Shown one piece after another: positions 10,693 through 22,049 of a stretch of DNA of 64,000 nucleotides. Position numbers and translations under genes: made by a program. Origin of the DNA: Adiantum capillus-veneris (Eukaryota; Streptophyta; Polypodiopsida; Polypodiales; Pteridaceae); the NCBI GenBank assembly GCA_014529385.2, contig CM043942.1, positions 112,378,141 through 112,442,140 of the forward strand, in the 5' to 3' direction. Within the stretch, counting starts at the first letter, position 1. Every line of letters begins with the position of its first letter. The notes under the pieces were generated by a model. It saw nothing but the letters and a program-made list of their open reading frames with translations, was not told where the DNA came from and did no database searches.

Positions 10693-11681
10693 TGTGAAGG
10701 ATTTGGGGGTGGCCTCTATAACACCTCCATACTCACAAGATATATGAGGAAAAGTAAAGTAGCTCTCACAAGAGGATAGGATCCAATCTCCACTCACAAA
10801 CACACTCACCCTTGCATGCACAAAACCCCGCCTACACTCGACTAGCTTCCCTCTATACTGTCATAGCCCTAGCTATGATCAATTGCAGTCAAGGAAGCAA
10901 AAAAGGCACTAAATTTTGGGAAAACAAACCAATGAAACCCAAGGATAATCTCTGCACTTTTGTTCATAAACACCATACCCTCACACCATCTCAGCAGACC
11001 TTGCATATGCAAGAAGGGGCTCCATAGTCGCTCCCAACCATGTACACAAACCCATCAAAAACCATGCCAATCATGAGTTACACAAAAACTCATGATTCTC
11101 AGCCAAAAAACTCAGAAATAACCATGGAAAACATGGGGAAACAACCTCCCATTCACAACAATAACAAGGGGCTTTAACTGCCAAACCTGAGTAGCAGGCA
11201 CACGCGTACAAGAGAGCTCGCTTCACGCAGCTTCCATCACCAAAAAGAGAGAAGAGGGGTGAAAGTGCAGAGGTCACCACCCATGTTCATGGCCTTCTTG
11301 ATGAGAGACACACTCTCCAATCAAGGCTCCAGGCCCTCGCACACACACATGAGTACCTCCACTACACAACCCCCACGCACCACCGCAGACTGCAGCAGGA
11401 GAGGCTTTCTTCTTCACAGCTGAAAACTCCCACTCACTCACGACCCCAAGCTGATAAAAGCACTTACTCACACTTTTAAGTCTCGACACTTCTATGTACA
11501 AAAACAGCAAAACTATGTACCCCGCACAACTGACACACATGCGTAGAGACAGCTGGCACACACCACCTTTGTACACTTTGTACAAGCATGATTTATTTAC
11601 ATCCAAGAGGCCTAAGAGCATCAAAAAACATCTCGCAAAGTTTTTGGGGTGGTCCGCACCATTTCACCAAAACACGTCACA
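10693..11681. repeat. Possible solo LTR in the element 3 leader
   Basis: The block starts TGTGAAGG and ends GTCACA, and is flanked by ACGT on both sides (10689-10692 and 11682-11685). Together these give a 10-bp inverted repeat, CACGTTGTGA at 10688 and TCACAACGTG at 11677. There is no coding inside and no second copy in the window. An alternative is that it is extra U5 sequence of the element 4 LTR that is missing from the other copy. Confidence 0.4.
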
Positions 11682-11684
11682 ACG

Positions 11685-13668
11685 TGACACTCGACACAAA
11701 GCCTTGCTATAGCTCAGGGTATTTACAACACCCCTAACCTCTCAAATAACACATTCAAATTGGCTAATTTGCACTAACATACCCTCATTTTCACACAGAA
11801 CAACAATCTCCTACCCTACAAAAACACCACTCAACACAAATGCACCCACACCACTCAACTCACCCTTTCCGACTCACAAAACACCCCGATTCTGTCCTCT
11901 TGGTAACATGCTTCAAGCTGCAGGTACCCTTCCGCAAGCATTGGCAAGCACACAAAGAGTGAGAGAAAAGGAGGGGAATGGGGAGAAGCAAGACAAGAAA
12001 GAGGGGCAAAGGCCTAGTAGTATTTCATAAGGAGATATTACAACCCAATCTGTAGTCCCAATGGCGAGCTTCCAATACACAGGCTTGCACATCTTCAACC
12101 ACTCTCTCTGGCAAAAAAGCCCTTATAAATTCACTTCTATTCCCTTTTATAGGGTTTGGATAAGGCTAAAAAAGAGAAAAAAGGAGCAATCTAGCTCCTG
12201 CAATCATCTTTAGTTTCATTTAGAATTCTCTTGCATTGCTACCACTTGGCACATTTCCTTTTTGGCAACTCTTGCATGGTGCACACTTCTTGTCCTTTGT
12301 CCCCCCGAATCGGCCCTTGCATTATCCTTTGGCATGTCTTTGAACACCCCCTCTCTCCCTTTTGATCCACTAGCCTTTGTGGCAGGCGGGGCTGCCCCTC
12401 TAAACCTTTGAACTCTCTCTTTCTCATTGATGCCTTGCTCCACTGCTTGCCACCTGTCGCGGGACCCTCCACTAGATGAGCAATAGCGACATTGCTAATG
12501 GGGGGGCTCCTTTTTCCTTCAAAATATTGGTGCCTCAAGGGCCGAGCGTGGGAACCATCCCTTGCTGGACGTGCCATGTCATCACTACAAACCACTGCAA
12601 CGCCGCCAGCTGCCGCCCCTGCGCCGCCTCAACCGGCATAACCACCAGCGCTACCTCCCCTGCAAGGCTGCACGCCGCCAACACAGAGCCACAAGTGGCC
12701 CGCCATCACTGCTATCCGAGCTTGAGTGAGCGCATATGGGAGCTTTCCTTGCCACATGGTGGGAGCTCCCCAATGCTTGGACTTCAAGTGCCTTCGCAAA
12801 AAGTTAAGCATCCTACCAAAACACCCCCTCATAATCTTTTTTTGACCGTTTTTCCCTCCTTGCCAATTGCCACCCAGCTCTTCGATTCTCGAGCAATCAA
12901 GATCGGCTCCAGCCTCATATCTCCGGCTCCAAGCCACATAAATCTCGCCTCATCTAGAATGTGGGAAGACCGCGAACCGAGGCTGCAAAAATGTGAACTT
13001 TCATTTGTAGCCAAATCCGAACAAATGCACCCGATCTTTCCAACTTCAATAATTTTGCATTCCGGGTTCCATTTGATGAGCAATCAGCTCTTGCTAGTTC
13101 CACATGTTGCATAGCATCTTATTGAACTCTGTTGAAACCCAAAAAATGCCAGATGGCACGACTCCCCATGTGGTCCAGGTGGGCACCAACAACCTAGGCC
13201 CCCGCAAAACTTCATCTAGACATAAACTTCAATCCGTATCTCTGATTTACAATCTAAAAAGATGGATAGGCTCCATAAATCAAGCACTACGCACTTGTAC
13301 CCTAACAACCACTCGAGTCATATGTCCCCAGCTGCCCTATTCGGCAAGAATCTACAACACATCGTACCTTCCAACTCCAATAACTTGGGCTCCGTAGCTC
13401 AGTTTGATGAGTCATCTATACCTGCCCCTTCAACACATTAAGCTCTACATTTGTCGACCCAAAATCTGCACCTTCAATCTGCTTCACTTGCTCCCAAAAG
13501 TAGCCCCTTCTAGAGCCTTTCTTGGCCTATAAACCGCATCAGTCATACATACCCGCCGCTACCTATCAGTCCATGATCTTCCTAGCTGCTCCAGTCCTTT
13601 GCCATGCTTCTGCTAGCCTGCACATACTTGCCCATTCCATCTTCTATGGTCAATACACTTTGGTTGCA
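11685..13668 (-). repeat. 3' LTR of element 4
   Basis: It aligns with 27321-29346 over its full length (shared landmarks: AATGGCGAGCTTCCAATACA, GGCATGTCTTTGAACACCCC, CCATTCCATCTTCTATGGTC). On the plus strand it begins TGACACTCGACAC and ends TTTGGTTGCA. The copies differ visibly every 10-20 bp, so this element is older than element 5. Confidence 0.8.
12141..12150 (-). promoter_or_regulatory. TATA box in element 4 3' LTR
   Basis: The minus strand reads CCCTATAAAAGGG. The same box occurs in the other LTR (about 27783-27792, plus strand TCCCTTTTATAGGG). Conservation in both LTRs supports a Pol II promoter. Confidence 0.5.
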
Positions 13669-13682
13669 TTGCCCACCCCCTA
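13669..13682 (-). other. Polypurine tract of element 4
   Basis: The minus strand CTAGGGGGTGGGCAA lies directly before the 3' LTR start (TGCAACC), the expected site of plus-strand priming. Just outside it, at 13683-13703, is a short near-perfect inverted repeat, GTTGAGCAT / ATGCTCAAC. Confidence 0.6.
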
Positions 13683-13800
13683 GTTGAGCATTCATGCTCA
13701 ACCACATAAGAGATTTATTCCACTACAAACTGCAAACACTGTGCACATTAAGCGAAAATCCAAAATAAACTCAATTGTATGTACATAGTTTTAATCCTAT

Positions 13801-14501
13801 TGATAGCCGTTTTTTGGCTCTCCATAATTTCCATAGTAAGTTACTCCACCCTACCAAATTCACCCAAACGCTATGGCTATCCCTACTATTTCACTGTACA
13901 TAGGCGTGTGTGAGTTAGGGGGCTTTTCCCATATCTTCTTAAAAACCCTCAGCTAGCTAGTCACTGTGCTAGTTGAGCCAAAAGAATAAAAAAATAAAAA
14001 AATAAAATTATATTATGGCCTCTTTGTGTGTAAGTATTTCATTGTATATATGGCCTAAATATAGGGATTTTTTATAATTATTTTGATATTTTATTTAAAT
14101 ATTTCTACTTAGGTGTGTGTTTTATTAAACCTATGTACACCTTCTTTCATCCTCTTACACCATAATTATATTTTTTGCCAATATGTACATACTCTAACCT
14201 CATATTTTTCCTTTATACAAATCACTCCCACATTTTCACCCTCACCCTCGTGAAAACAAAAAATTGATTTCTACTCATTGTTTACGTTTATTATATTATT
14301 TACTTGCATACCTTTTCCTCTTTCACCCAAAATAATTCAAGGAGGCACCATATCATATGATTCCAATATCTTTCCATATCCACAACTCCTCCATATTTTT
14401 ATTATTATTTTTACTCATTATTCTAACACCATGTGCTCATTGAGCTAAAGTCCATGAATAGTCCATACACTAGTCCCACCATGTATATATTTCTTTATTC
14501 A
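13801..14501 (+). repeat. Left LTR copy of element 5 (probably truncated)
   Basis: It starts TGATAGCC and ends TTTCTTTATTCA, nearly identical to 19413-20113. The next base already belongs to gag coding (LKKERF motif), so the LTR remainder, primer site, leader and gag N-terminus appear deleted. Confidence 0.85.
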
Positions 14502-14870
14502 GAATTTCTAAAGAAGGAGAGGTTCATAGTCGGACTCTCTCCTGACCTTAAGGTAAAAGTTGAGGCGGGTGCACCTGCTACCTTTGATGCAGCTGAAATT
14601 AGGGCTGCTGAGAAATATAGGAAACTCAAGTGCTTAAGGGGGGAGGTTCCAATAGAAGGTCTTAGACCCAAAGGTAATTCACAAGCATCAACATCTAAGG
14701 AGCTTCCTGAGGTAACGGCGGAAGTGATTGAGAAGTTAAATGAATCTTTAAGCAGCTTGTCAATTCACCTTGCACAAGCTGTAGGTCCAAAGGGACAAGC
14801 AAAGAAGTCTGAAGAGCGAGACCCATGACCTAGGAGAGTCTTGCAATGTTGGAATTGCGGTGAGTCTGGA
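14502..14870 (+). pseudogene. gag: Element 5 gag, C-terminal part with zinc knuckle
   Basis: It begins inside the capsid: FLKKERFIVGLSPDLK matches FLKKERFMVGLYPLLK in element 9, where it is residue ~140 of gag. A knuckle CWNCGESGHGMYNC follows (CX2CX4HX4C, near 14844-14885). One in-frame TGA at 14826-14828 (explainable as CGA to TGA) separates them. The N-terminal half of gag is missing. Confidence 0.75.
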
Positions 14871-15884
14871 CATGGGATGTATAATTGTCCGTGGCCTCGT
14901 GGGGAGCCAGGGAGACCTAACTTGAATTACCCAGTGATGAATGCAGGTGAAGGAACTAGTCAGCAATCACGGCTTATACAAAGGCCAAATGGAGCAAGAC
15001 CACCTCCACAAGGAGTGGAAGGAGTTCCACCTTTGCAAGACCCAAACGTGCATGTGGTAGAGGTGACAAATTCAAGAGAGGTTGACATGGAAGAAAATGG
15101 CATTAAGCGTGGCCAAGGGAAAGGTAAGGAGAAAGAAGGAGTTACATCACAAAGTGACCATGGACAAGAAAAGAAGGCAAAGGAGACCAAGGAAGCTAAG
15201 AGGACTCGACGTCGTATCAACCTCCAAGACTTTCCTCCTGGACATGGAATGGATCCATACAACCTATTGGAAGACATGAGAGGTAAGGGTCCTGATCTCT
15301 CATGGCCTCAATTTCTTGCATTATGTCCACAAGTTAGGAGGGATTTAACAAGGGCAGTTAGCACTAGGAGAAAGGTAAAAGAGAGTGTGCCTGTTGTAAA
15401 AATTGCACAAGCTGAAATGAATGAGGACATTACACCTGTGCTAGATTGTTACATAAAAGGGAGATTGGTTAGGAAAGGTCTAGTGGATGGGGGTGCACAA
15501 ATTTGCATCATGACAGAGGGACTCATGCAAAAACTAGGCATGTACATCCATGAGACACCTGAAATTAAGGTCAAGATGGCAAACAATAGCAAGGCTAGGT
15601 GCGTAGGCATTTGCAAAAATGTTTTTGTGGAGGCCTTTGGCATTAAGAAGGCAGTGGATTTCTATGTCATGTCTACCAAAGGAAATGGTCACCCATTTAT
15701 CCTAGGGAGACCATGGCTAATGAAAATGCGAGCTTTGCAGGATTGGGAGAGTGGAAAACTAATTTGCAGGAATGACAATCATAAGAAGGTTGTCTTTGAC
15801 ATGAAGGAGCAACGCCAAGAGGAGCTCCATGAAGAATCATCTCAAAGTGAGACGGAAGAAGGTTGGACCGATAACACTTCATAA
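14841..15884 (+). pseudogene. Element 5 protease region
   Basis: 347 codons open. The knuckle is followed by a basic linker (KKAKETKEAKRTRRR) and then the domain DFPPGHGMDPYNLLEDM shared with element 9. The retropepsin has VDGGAQICIMTEGLM (DGGA) and HPFILGRPWLMKM. It ends in a Glu/Ser-rich linker. A TAA at 15882 is followed by more in-frame coding (to about 16095), so the stop is a mutation, not the natural end. Confidence 0.8.
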
Positions 15885-16065
15885 GAAGAAAGTAGCGGCA
15901 GCATTACTGAAGAGGAGTCTTCCATCGAAGTCATGGGGGTAAGGTTTAAGCCAACCAACCAAGAGACCTCTTGTCAAGGTTTGGAGGAGGTAGGTTCCCA
16001 AGAGAACCAAAAAGTGGAAGATGAAAGAATGCTAGAAGGTATGCTATCTACAACACTTACAAAGG

Positions 16066-17259
16066 ATGAAAGAGAGGAGTTTGAAATGTGTGCTAAGGAA
16101 ATTTCCTAGGCTTTTTGCTAAAGACTACACCGATGTGCGTGCAGTAGATGCTGTTCAACACAAAATTGAGTTGAAGCCAGAGGCCACACCTAAGGCTCAG
16201 AAGCTACGAAGGCTAGGAGTCATCAAGGAGCAGGCTTTACTCAAGGAGGTAAGAAAGCTTCTAGCAGTAGGTTTCATTTATCCAGTGGAGAATTCAGAGT
16301 GGGTCTCTCCCGTTGTTGTCACTCCTAAGAAAAACGGAAAGTGGAGGGTGTGTGTGGTTTACCGTCCACTCAATGAGGCAACAAAAAGAGATCACTTTCC
16401 CCTCCCATTTCAGGATGAGATACTAAATGAGGTAGCTGGTCATGAGAAGTACACTGTGTGTGATGGCTACTCATGCTACTTTCAAATAGGTATCGCATTG
16501 TAAGATCAATTGCAAACAACCATTATCACTCCTTGGGGTTGTTATGCTTTTAGAGTCATGCCATTTGGTCTGAGAAATGCTCCTGCAACATTCAAACGTT
16601 TCATGAACATGGTGTTTCAAGCATTCTTTGGAAAGTCAATTAGGGTGTTCATTGATGATTTCTGCATTAATAGCTCAAAATCATTGAAACTACAAAGGGT
16701 AGAAGAAGGTTTAAAGAAGCTCTACGACATGGGAGGTCAACTCAACCCCGACAAGTGCCACATAGGTGAGGATGAAGTGATCTTGCTCGGTCACAAGGTT
16801 TCCTATAAAGGCATTGAGGTGGATCCTTCAAAGGCAAAGGCTCTTATTGAGCTCCCATCACCGAAGAGTCTTAAGGAGGTCATCTCTTTCATTCAGAAGG
16901 TGAAGTATATGTCACGCTTCATTCACTTAGCCTCGGAGTTGCTTCATCCTTTGCAAAAGTTGACACAACAAGTAGAATTTTCATGGTCTGATGAGCTTGA
17001 AGAGTATTTTTGTAACATTAAAGTCATTTTGTCAGAGCTACCAACACTCATGTCTCCTAGTTGGGAGTACACATTCTTTGTTAGCTCTAGTGTTGGAAGG
17101 GAAACAATTGGTGCTGTGTTGCTACAACAAGATCCCCATAGTACAAGGATGCGACCCATCTACTTTGCTAGTAGGGTCATGAATGCTTTGGAGAGAGCTA
17201 GACTACACAGAAGCAGAACTCATGATGCTTTCTCTCATGTTTGCGGTGAGAAAGTTTAG
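16066..17259 (+). pseudogene. Element 5 reverse transcriptase and first RNase H start
   Basis: RT motifs in order: SPVVVTPKKNGKWRVCVVYR near 16305-16365 (usual VDYR changed to VVYR), a TAA at 16501-16503, MPFGLRNAPATFKRFMN near 16558, and the catalytic box RVFIDDFCINS near 16648. Shared frame lost near 16090 (frameshift in) and near 17190-17230 (frameshift out). The connection domain PIYFASRVMNALERA at the end leads into RNase H. FIDD is intact. Confidence 0.8.
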
Positions 17260-19384
17260 ATCCTACCTACTACCAAAACCTTTTGTAATTCTCACTGCAC
17301 AAAATTTGTTCCCTTGGGTGTCATCTCAAATGAATCTTAGTACTAGGATCTCAAAGTGGATTATGGATTTGCAAGAGTTCCAATACTCTTTCAAGGTAGA
17401 AGATAGTGTGCGTGCACAATTGGCAGGGATTCTCACTTATAGGGTACATGAGAAGGAAATTAAGGTGCCTCAAGTAAAGACCCTACCATTGCCACCACCA
17501 AAAAGTATTCCCAATGCTTTTACCTTGTTCTTTGATGGAGCTTTTCGACGAGCCACAGGGAAAGCAGGGGGAGGGCTAGTGTTGCTCAACCCAAGTGGAG
17601 AGGTGGTCATGAAAGAGAAGGTCAATCTACCAGGTTCAACTAGCAACAATGAAGCAGAATACGACACACTACTTCATGGTTTGAAGATGTGCATTGGCCA
17701 AGGGATAAAACGTCTCATGGTAAAGGGAGATGCACTTCTCATTGTTAAACAGATTTTAGGCATTTGGACATGCAAGAATGAAAGCTTAAGGACAAAAGTT
17801 CATGCCATTCGTAAGATGTTTAATCAGCTTGAAGAAGTGCAACTATATCATATTCCGAGGAAACAAAATGAAGATGCCGATTTACTTGCACAACAAGCAG
17901 TTACATGTGTTGAGAGAGAAGTGCAGGTCATCATTGTGGCAGCAACTGTCAAGCAACCAAGATACCAGGGATTGGAGTCATTGGCTCCCATTATTGGCTA
18001 CATTTTGGAGGGTGAGTTTCCACAAGACTTCACGAAGGCTCAGAAGAGGAGACTCATGAAGAAGGCAAGTTTCTATCTCTTCCTAGAAGGCTCCCTCTAT
18101 CAAAAAGGGAAGGATCAAGTGTGCAGAAGAGTACCAACTATCGAGGAAATTCCAGCCATTCTAAAAGTTTTGCATGAAGAGGCATGTGGTGGTCATTTTG
18201 CCCAAGAATCAACTGTGAAGAAGATTTTGCTTGCGGGGTATGTTTGGCCAAGCTTGCATGTGGACGTTCAACATTGGTGTAAAAGCTATCACAATTGTCA
18301 GATAAATGGAAATAGAAGTTTGGTGCATGGCCCGAGGCAAATAGTTCTTGCAAATGGACCCTTTAAAAAGTGGGGCATTGATGCTATGGGTCCTCTGCCT
18401 AGGACAAAAAATGGTAAACTCTACATTCTAGTGGCTGTAGACTATATGACTAGGTGGGTGGAAGCTCAAAGTGTGGCAAGAGTGAATGAGAGGAAAATTA
18501 GCAAGTTTGTGTACAATCACATTTGTTGCATATTTGGCACACCTTTGGAGATTGTTTCTGATAATGGTCCAGGGTTTAGGAAGGGCTTGCTCACAGAAGT
18601 TTGTGAAGAGCTTCACATTCTACATCGTCATAGCACACCATACTACCCACAGTCAAATGGTTTGGTGGAGAAGGCTAATGGTGTCATTGCAGGAATCATT
18701 AGAAAGATGGTGCAAAACAAGACAAAATTATGGGATGACTTCTTGGATGGTGCCTTGTGGGCATATCAAACCACATATAGGGAAGCCACGGACTTCACAC
18801 CATTTCACTTGGTCTATGGTCAAGAGGCTTTGCAGCCTATCGAGCTCAACATTCCAACAATGCGACTTCATGGCAAAGGAGCACAAGATGATCAAGAGGT
18901 ATGGATGGATCGACTTCTTACGTTAGTGGAGCTTGAGTGGAAAAGAGAAGCATCATATGAGTGCTACAAGAGGAAAGCCACAAAAGCGAAAGAAACGCAC
19001 GACAAGAAACTGAAGGACAAAGGCATCAAGGAAGGAGAGCTTGTGCTAAGGTATGACAATCGCCTTGACAATCGTTTTGATGCCAAGTTTGAAACTAGAT
19101 GGCAAGGGCCATACATAGTCAAGAAGGCTTTCAATTCTAATTACTATCAGCTTATGGACTTGAATGGTAAAGAGCACTCCAGGAAGGTAAACGGGTATCG
19201 CTTGAAGCCCTATTTGAGTCGCCTTCTACCAAAGATCTATCCAAAGGCCGCTATCTCATGTAAGTATTGTTACATGAAGCATGAGTGTAACTCCAGCCAA
19301 AATTCTGAGGGGCCAAACAATAAAGATCTCGTCAAGGACTCTGAAGCACTCTCTTTGGAAAAGATGCTCTATGATGGTACATGA
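17183..19384 (+). CDS. Element 5 RNase H (two) and integrase polyprotein segment
   Basis: A 733-codon open stretch, the longest intact part of this element. Residues 1-90: end of the first RNase H (TEAELMMLSLMFAVRKFRSY). Residues ~110-240: second, Tat-type RNase H (LFFDGAFRRATGKAGGGLVL, NNEAEYDTLLHGLK, VKGDALLIVKQILG). Residues ~330-650: integrase, with GGHFAQESTVKKILL then CKSYHNCQ (HHCC), WGIDAMGPLPR, SDNGPGFR and YPQSNGLVEKANG (D, D, E). A GPY-like RWQGPYIVKKAF precedes the C-terminal VNGYRLKPYL. No chromodomain. The stop at 19382 precedes the polypurine tract by ~16 bp. Confidence 0.8.
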   Translation: MLWRELDYTEAELMMLSLMFAVRKFRSYLLPKPFVILTAQNLFPWVSSQMNLSTRISKWIMDLQEFQYSFKVEDSVRAQLAGILTYRVHEKEIKVPQVKTLPLPPPKSIPNAFTLFFDGAFRRATGKAGGGLVLLNPSGEVVMKEKVNLPGSTSNNEAEYDTLLHGLKMCIGQGIKRLMVKGDALLIVKQILGIWTCKNESLRTKVHAIRKMFNQLEEVQLYHIPRKQNEDADLLAQQAVTCVEREVQVIIVAATVKQPRYQGLESLAPIIGYILEGEFPQDFTKAQKRRLMKKASFYLFLEGSLYQKGKDQVCRRVPTIEEIPAILKVLHEEACGGHFAQESTVKKILLAGYVWPSLHVDVQHWCKSYHNCQINGNRSLVHGPRQIVLANGPFKKWGIDAMGPLPRTKNGKLYILVAVDYMTRWVEAQSVARVNERKISKFVYNHICCIFGTPLEIVSDNGPGFRKGLLTEVCEELHILHRHSTPYYPQSNGLVEKANGVIAGIIRKMVQNKTKLWDDFLDGALWAYQTTYREATDFTPFHLVYGQEALQPIELNIPTMRLHGKGAQDDQEVWMDRLLTLVELEWKREASYECYKRKATKAKETHDKKLKDKGIKEGELVLRYDNRLDNRFDAKFETRWQGPYIVKKAFNSNYYQLMDLNGKEHSRKVNGYRLKPYLSRLLPKIYPKAAISCKYCYMKHECNSSQNSEGPNNKDLVKDSEALSLEKMLYDGT

Positions 19385-19399
19385 ATATACCATCATCCT

Positions 19400-19410
19400 G
19401 GGGGAGGGCT
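19400..19410 (+). other. Polypurine tract of element 5
   Basis: GGGGGAGGGCT followed by AA and then the LTR start TGATAG. The same tract (GGGGGAGGGCTAA) precedes the 3' LTR of element 9, linking the two as one lineage. Confidence 0.8.
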
Positions 19411-19412
19411 AA

Positions 19413-20113
19413 TGATAGTCGTTTTTCGGCTCTCCATAATTGCCATAGTAAGTTACTCCACCCTACCAAATTCACCCAAACGCTATGGCTATCCCTACCA
19501 TTTCACTGTACATAGGCGTGTGTGAGTTAGGGGGCTTTTCCCATATCTTCTTAAAAACCCTCAGCTAGCTAGTCACTGTGCTAGTTGAGCCAAAAAAATA
19601 AAAAAATAAAAAAATAAAAGTATATTATGGCCTCTTTGTGTGTAAATATTTCATTGTATATATGGCCTAAATATAGGGATTTTTTATAATTATTTTGATA
19701 TTTTATTTAAATATTTCTACTTAGGTGTGTGTTTTATTAAACCTATGTACACCTTCTTTCATCCTCTTACACCATAATTATATTTTTCCCCAATATGTAC
19801 ATACTCTAACCTCATATTTTTCCTTTATACAAATCACTCCCACATTTTCACCCTCACCCTCGTGAAAACAAAAAATTGATTTCTACTCATTGGTTACGTT
19901 TATTATATTATTTACTTGCATACCTTTTCCTCTTTCACCCAAAATAATTCAAGGAGGGACCATATCATATGATTCCAATATCTTTCCATATCCATAACTC
20001 CTCCATATTTTTATTATTATTTTTACTCATTATTCTAACACCATGTGCTCATTGAGCTAAAGTCCATGAATAGTCCATACACTAGTCCCACCATGTATAT
20101 ATTTCTTTATTCA
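19413..20113 (+). repeat. Right LTR copy of element 5 (first 701 bp)
   Basis: It starts TGATAGTCG directly after the polypurine tract and matches 13801-14501 at ~98%. Sequence beyond 20113 may be the remainder of the same LTR. Confidence 0.85.
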
Positions 20114-21220
20114 CCAATAATCCTCCTCCATGCATGGGTCAAGGGCAACTTGGATGCTTTGTATTATAATATGACAAAGGAGGGACTCACGTACTCTTGG
20201 ATGCATTGTACAAATTCAACAAAGGAGGGGGCCACTAAAAGACTTTTGCAGGCATAAAAACAGGCTTTTTGGTGAGAATTTTTGCACCTATTTCCACTCC
20301 GAATTTGGAGCGGTGGTCAAAAGAGAAAATGTAGCCCACGCTTTCAATAATCACCTCAAATTTTTTTATGATTTTTGGAGCTACCAGCGGTGAGCTATGA
20401 GTTTTTGAGTGGACCCCAGTCTGCTCACTTTTCTCACAAGTAGCCCTTAGTCTTCTCTCACCCTTCCACACACCTACTCACTCTTACACATCCCTCCCTC
20501 TCCTTCCCTCACTCAAACCTGCAATTTCCATGGCTTCTCCCACCCTCTTCACCATTACCCTTCTCTCTCATCCCTATAGTTCTTTTATGAACCTCTACAT
20601 ACATACACCCTCTCCATGTCTCTCTCTATTGCTTCTATGTTACAATTTCATTTACCTCTCCTAAAAATATCTAAAATTCAGCATCTTAACCATGATAACT
20701 TCTGCAAATTGAGAATTTTTCATCAACAAATCCTCTTTTCATCGTGGTGGTCAACCGTGGCGGCGGCGTAAAGAAGCGAAAAAGAAGAAGAAGACCAGCG
20801 GTCATTTTTTCCACAATCTACACAAGGGTGAGTTCAAGCTTCTTCAAAGCTTCACCATCTCAATGATTCTCTTTTAATTCACCCCTCTTCCTTCATCAAA
20901 TCAACTCATCCTACCCATTGTAAATGTATCACTAACAATTCTAGTGATTATTACCACTAACAACTAACTTCTCTTGTAAAAATGCACCCACACTATCAAC
21001 ATATGGAGTAGGCAACCGCACAAGTAAACCAAATCCACTCACTCCCATGGAAGTTTCTCTCCTTTCACCACATCAATAATTCTCTTACTTGAGCCCACAT
21101 CCATGTGACTCAAGAGAAAAGAGAGACCCCATTCTCATTTGAAATTCATAAAAATTCATAATCCTTGATCTTTCCTAATAAAATTGATTAGGCTTAATCC
21201 TAATCAAGGCTTCTAAAACC

Positions 21221-21230
21221 TATAAATAGA
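21221..21230 (+). promoter_or_regulatory. TATA-like box
   Basis: TATAAATAGA followed ~30 bp later by a transcribed-looking segment; would be the LTR promoter if 20114-21950 is LTR. Confidence 0.35.
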
Positions 21231-21728
21231 ACCCATTCCTCCTTGTAAAAGACATCAATATACCATTGCACACTAGATTGAGCGTACCACACGCCAGTTC
21301 TATCTTGGTTGTAAAGAGAGAGTAAGCTTTCTATACACCATCACCTTGGTGCATAGAAAAGCTTGAGCTAGTTTGAGTGAGTGCGAGTAGAAGATATTCT
21401 TCCTACCATTCTTGTATCTACCCCAACATCAATGAATTGGTAGTTTTGGGTGCAATTCATGTCCAAAGGATCACGCTTCTCCTCCAATTTGGCTTGGCAA
21501 ACTCATTCAGCTTCATAAGGTGACTTGTTTCATTGAAGGTTGTTGTTTTGTTGCTTGTGATTCATTGGCTATTGTTTGGCTACCATTGTAAGAGGGTGGA
21601 TGGTGAGAGGGCTCCCATAACCCTAAGACAATGTGCTAGTGATGCTATAACCAAATCTTGTCACTTGATTCCGCAAGCTCTAAGTTCCTTTTTGTGCAAA
21701 ATATAAAGTTGAAGCTAAGTTGTACATC

Positions 21729-21836
<108 letters not shown>

Positions 21837-22049
21837 TTTTAGTGTGTGAGAGTGTTCCATTGGTGTTAGGGTTAGTGTAAATTTCTTGCTTGTTTGTGGG
21901 TTGCTCTAACGATTCTCCTCTTTTGCGTCCTAGTTCGCTCTTAAACTAGGTGGTGCCCCTTGTGTAGTTGGGATTTGGCTGTGGGTTTGTTGTTTTGGTT
22001 TGTGTTGTGTTTTGCCCCAGCCCCATTGAGCAGCACGGGAGCCTTGAAG

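Larger units (their letters stand above)
13801..20113 (+). mobile_element. Element 5: young Tat-type Ty3/gypsy element, plus strand, 5' deleted
   Basis: 701-bp repeats at 13801-14501 and 19413-20113 differ at only about 12 positions. Coding (14502-19384) runs gag C-terminus, PR, RT, RNaseH x2, integrase. The left repeat is followed at once by mid-gag sequence, with no primer site. Flanks are CCTAT (left) and CCAAT (right), only an imperfect duplication. The true LTR may therefore extend beyond 20113 (see 20114-21950), with the left one truncated by a deletion running into gag. It is inserted in the 3' part of element 4. Confidence 0.85.

Noticed and set aside
12476-13114. 212-codon plus-strand ORF
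   Set aside because: It lies wholly in the element 4 3' LTR, opposite to the element's transcription; the partner LTR has it broken into shorter frames.
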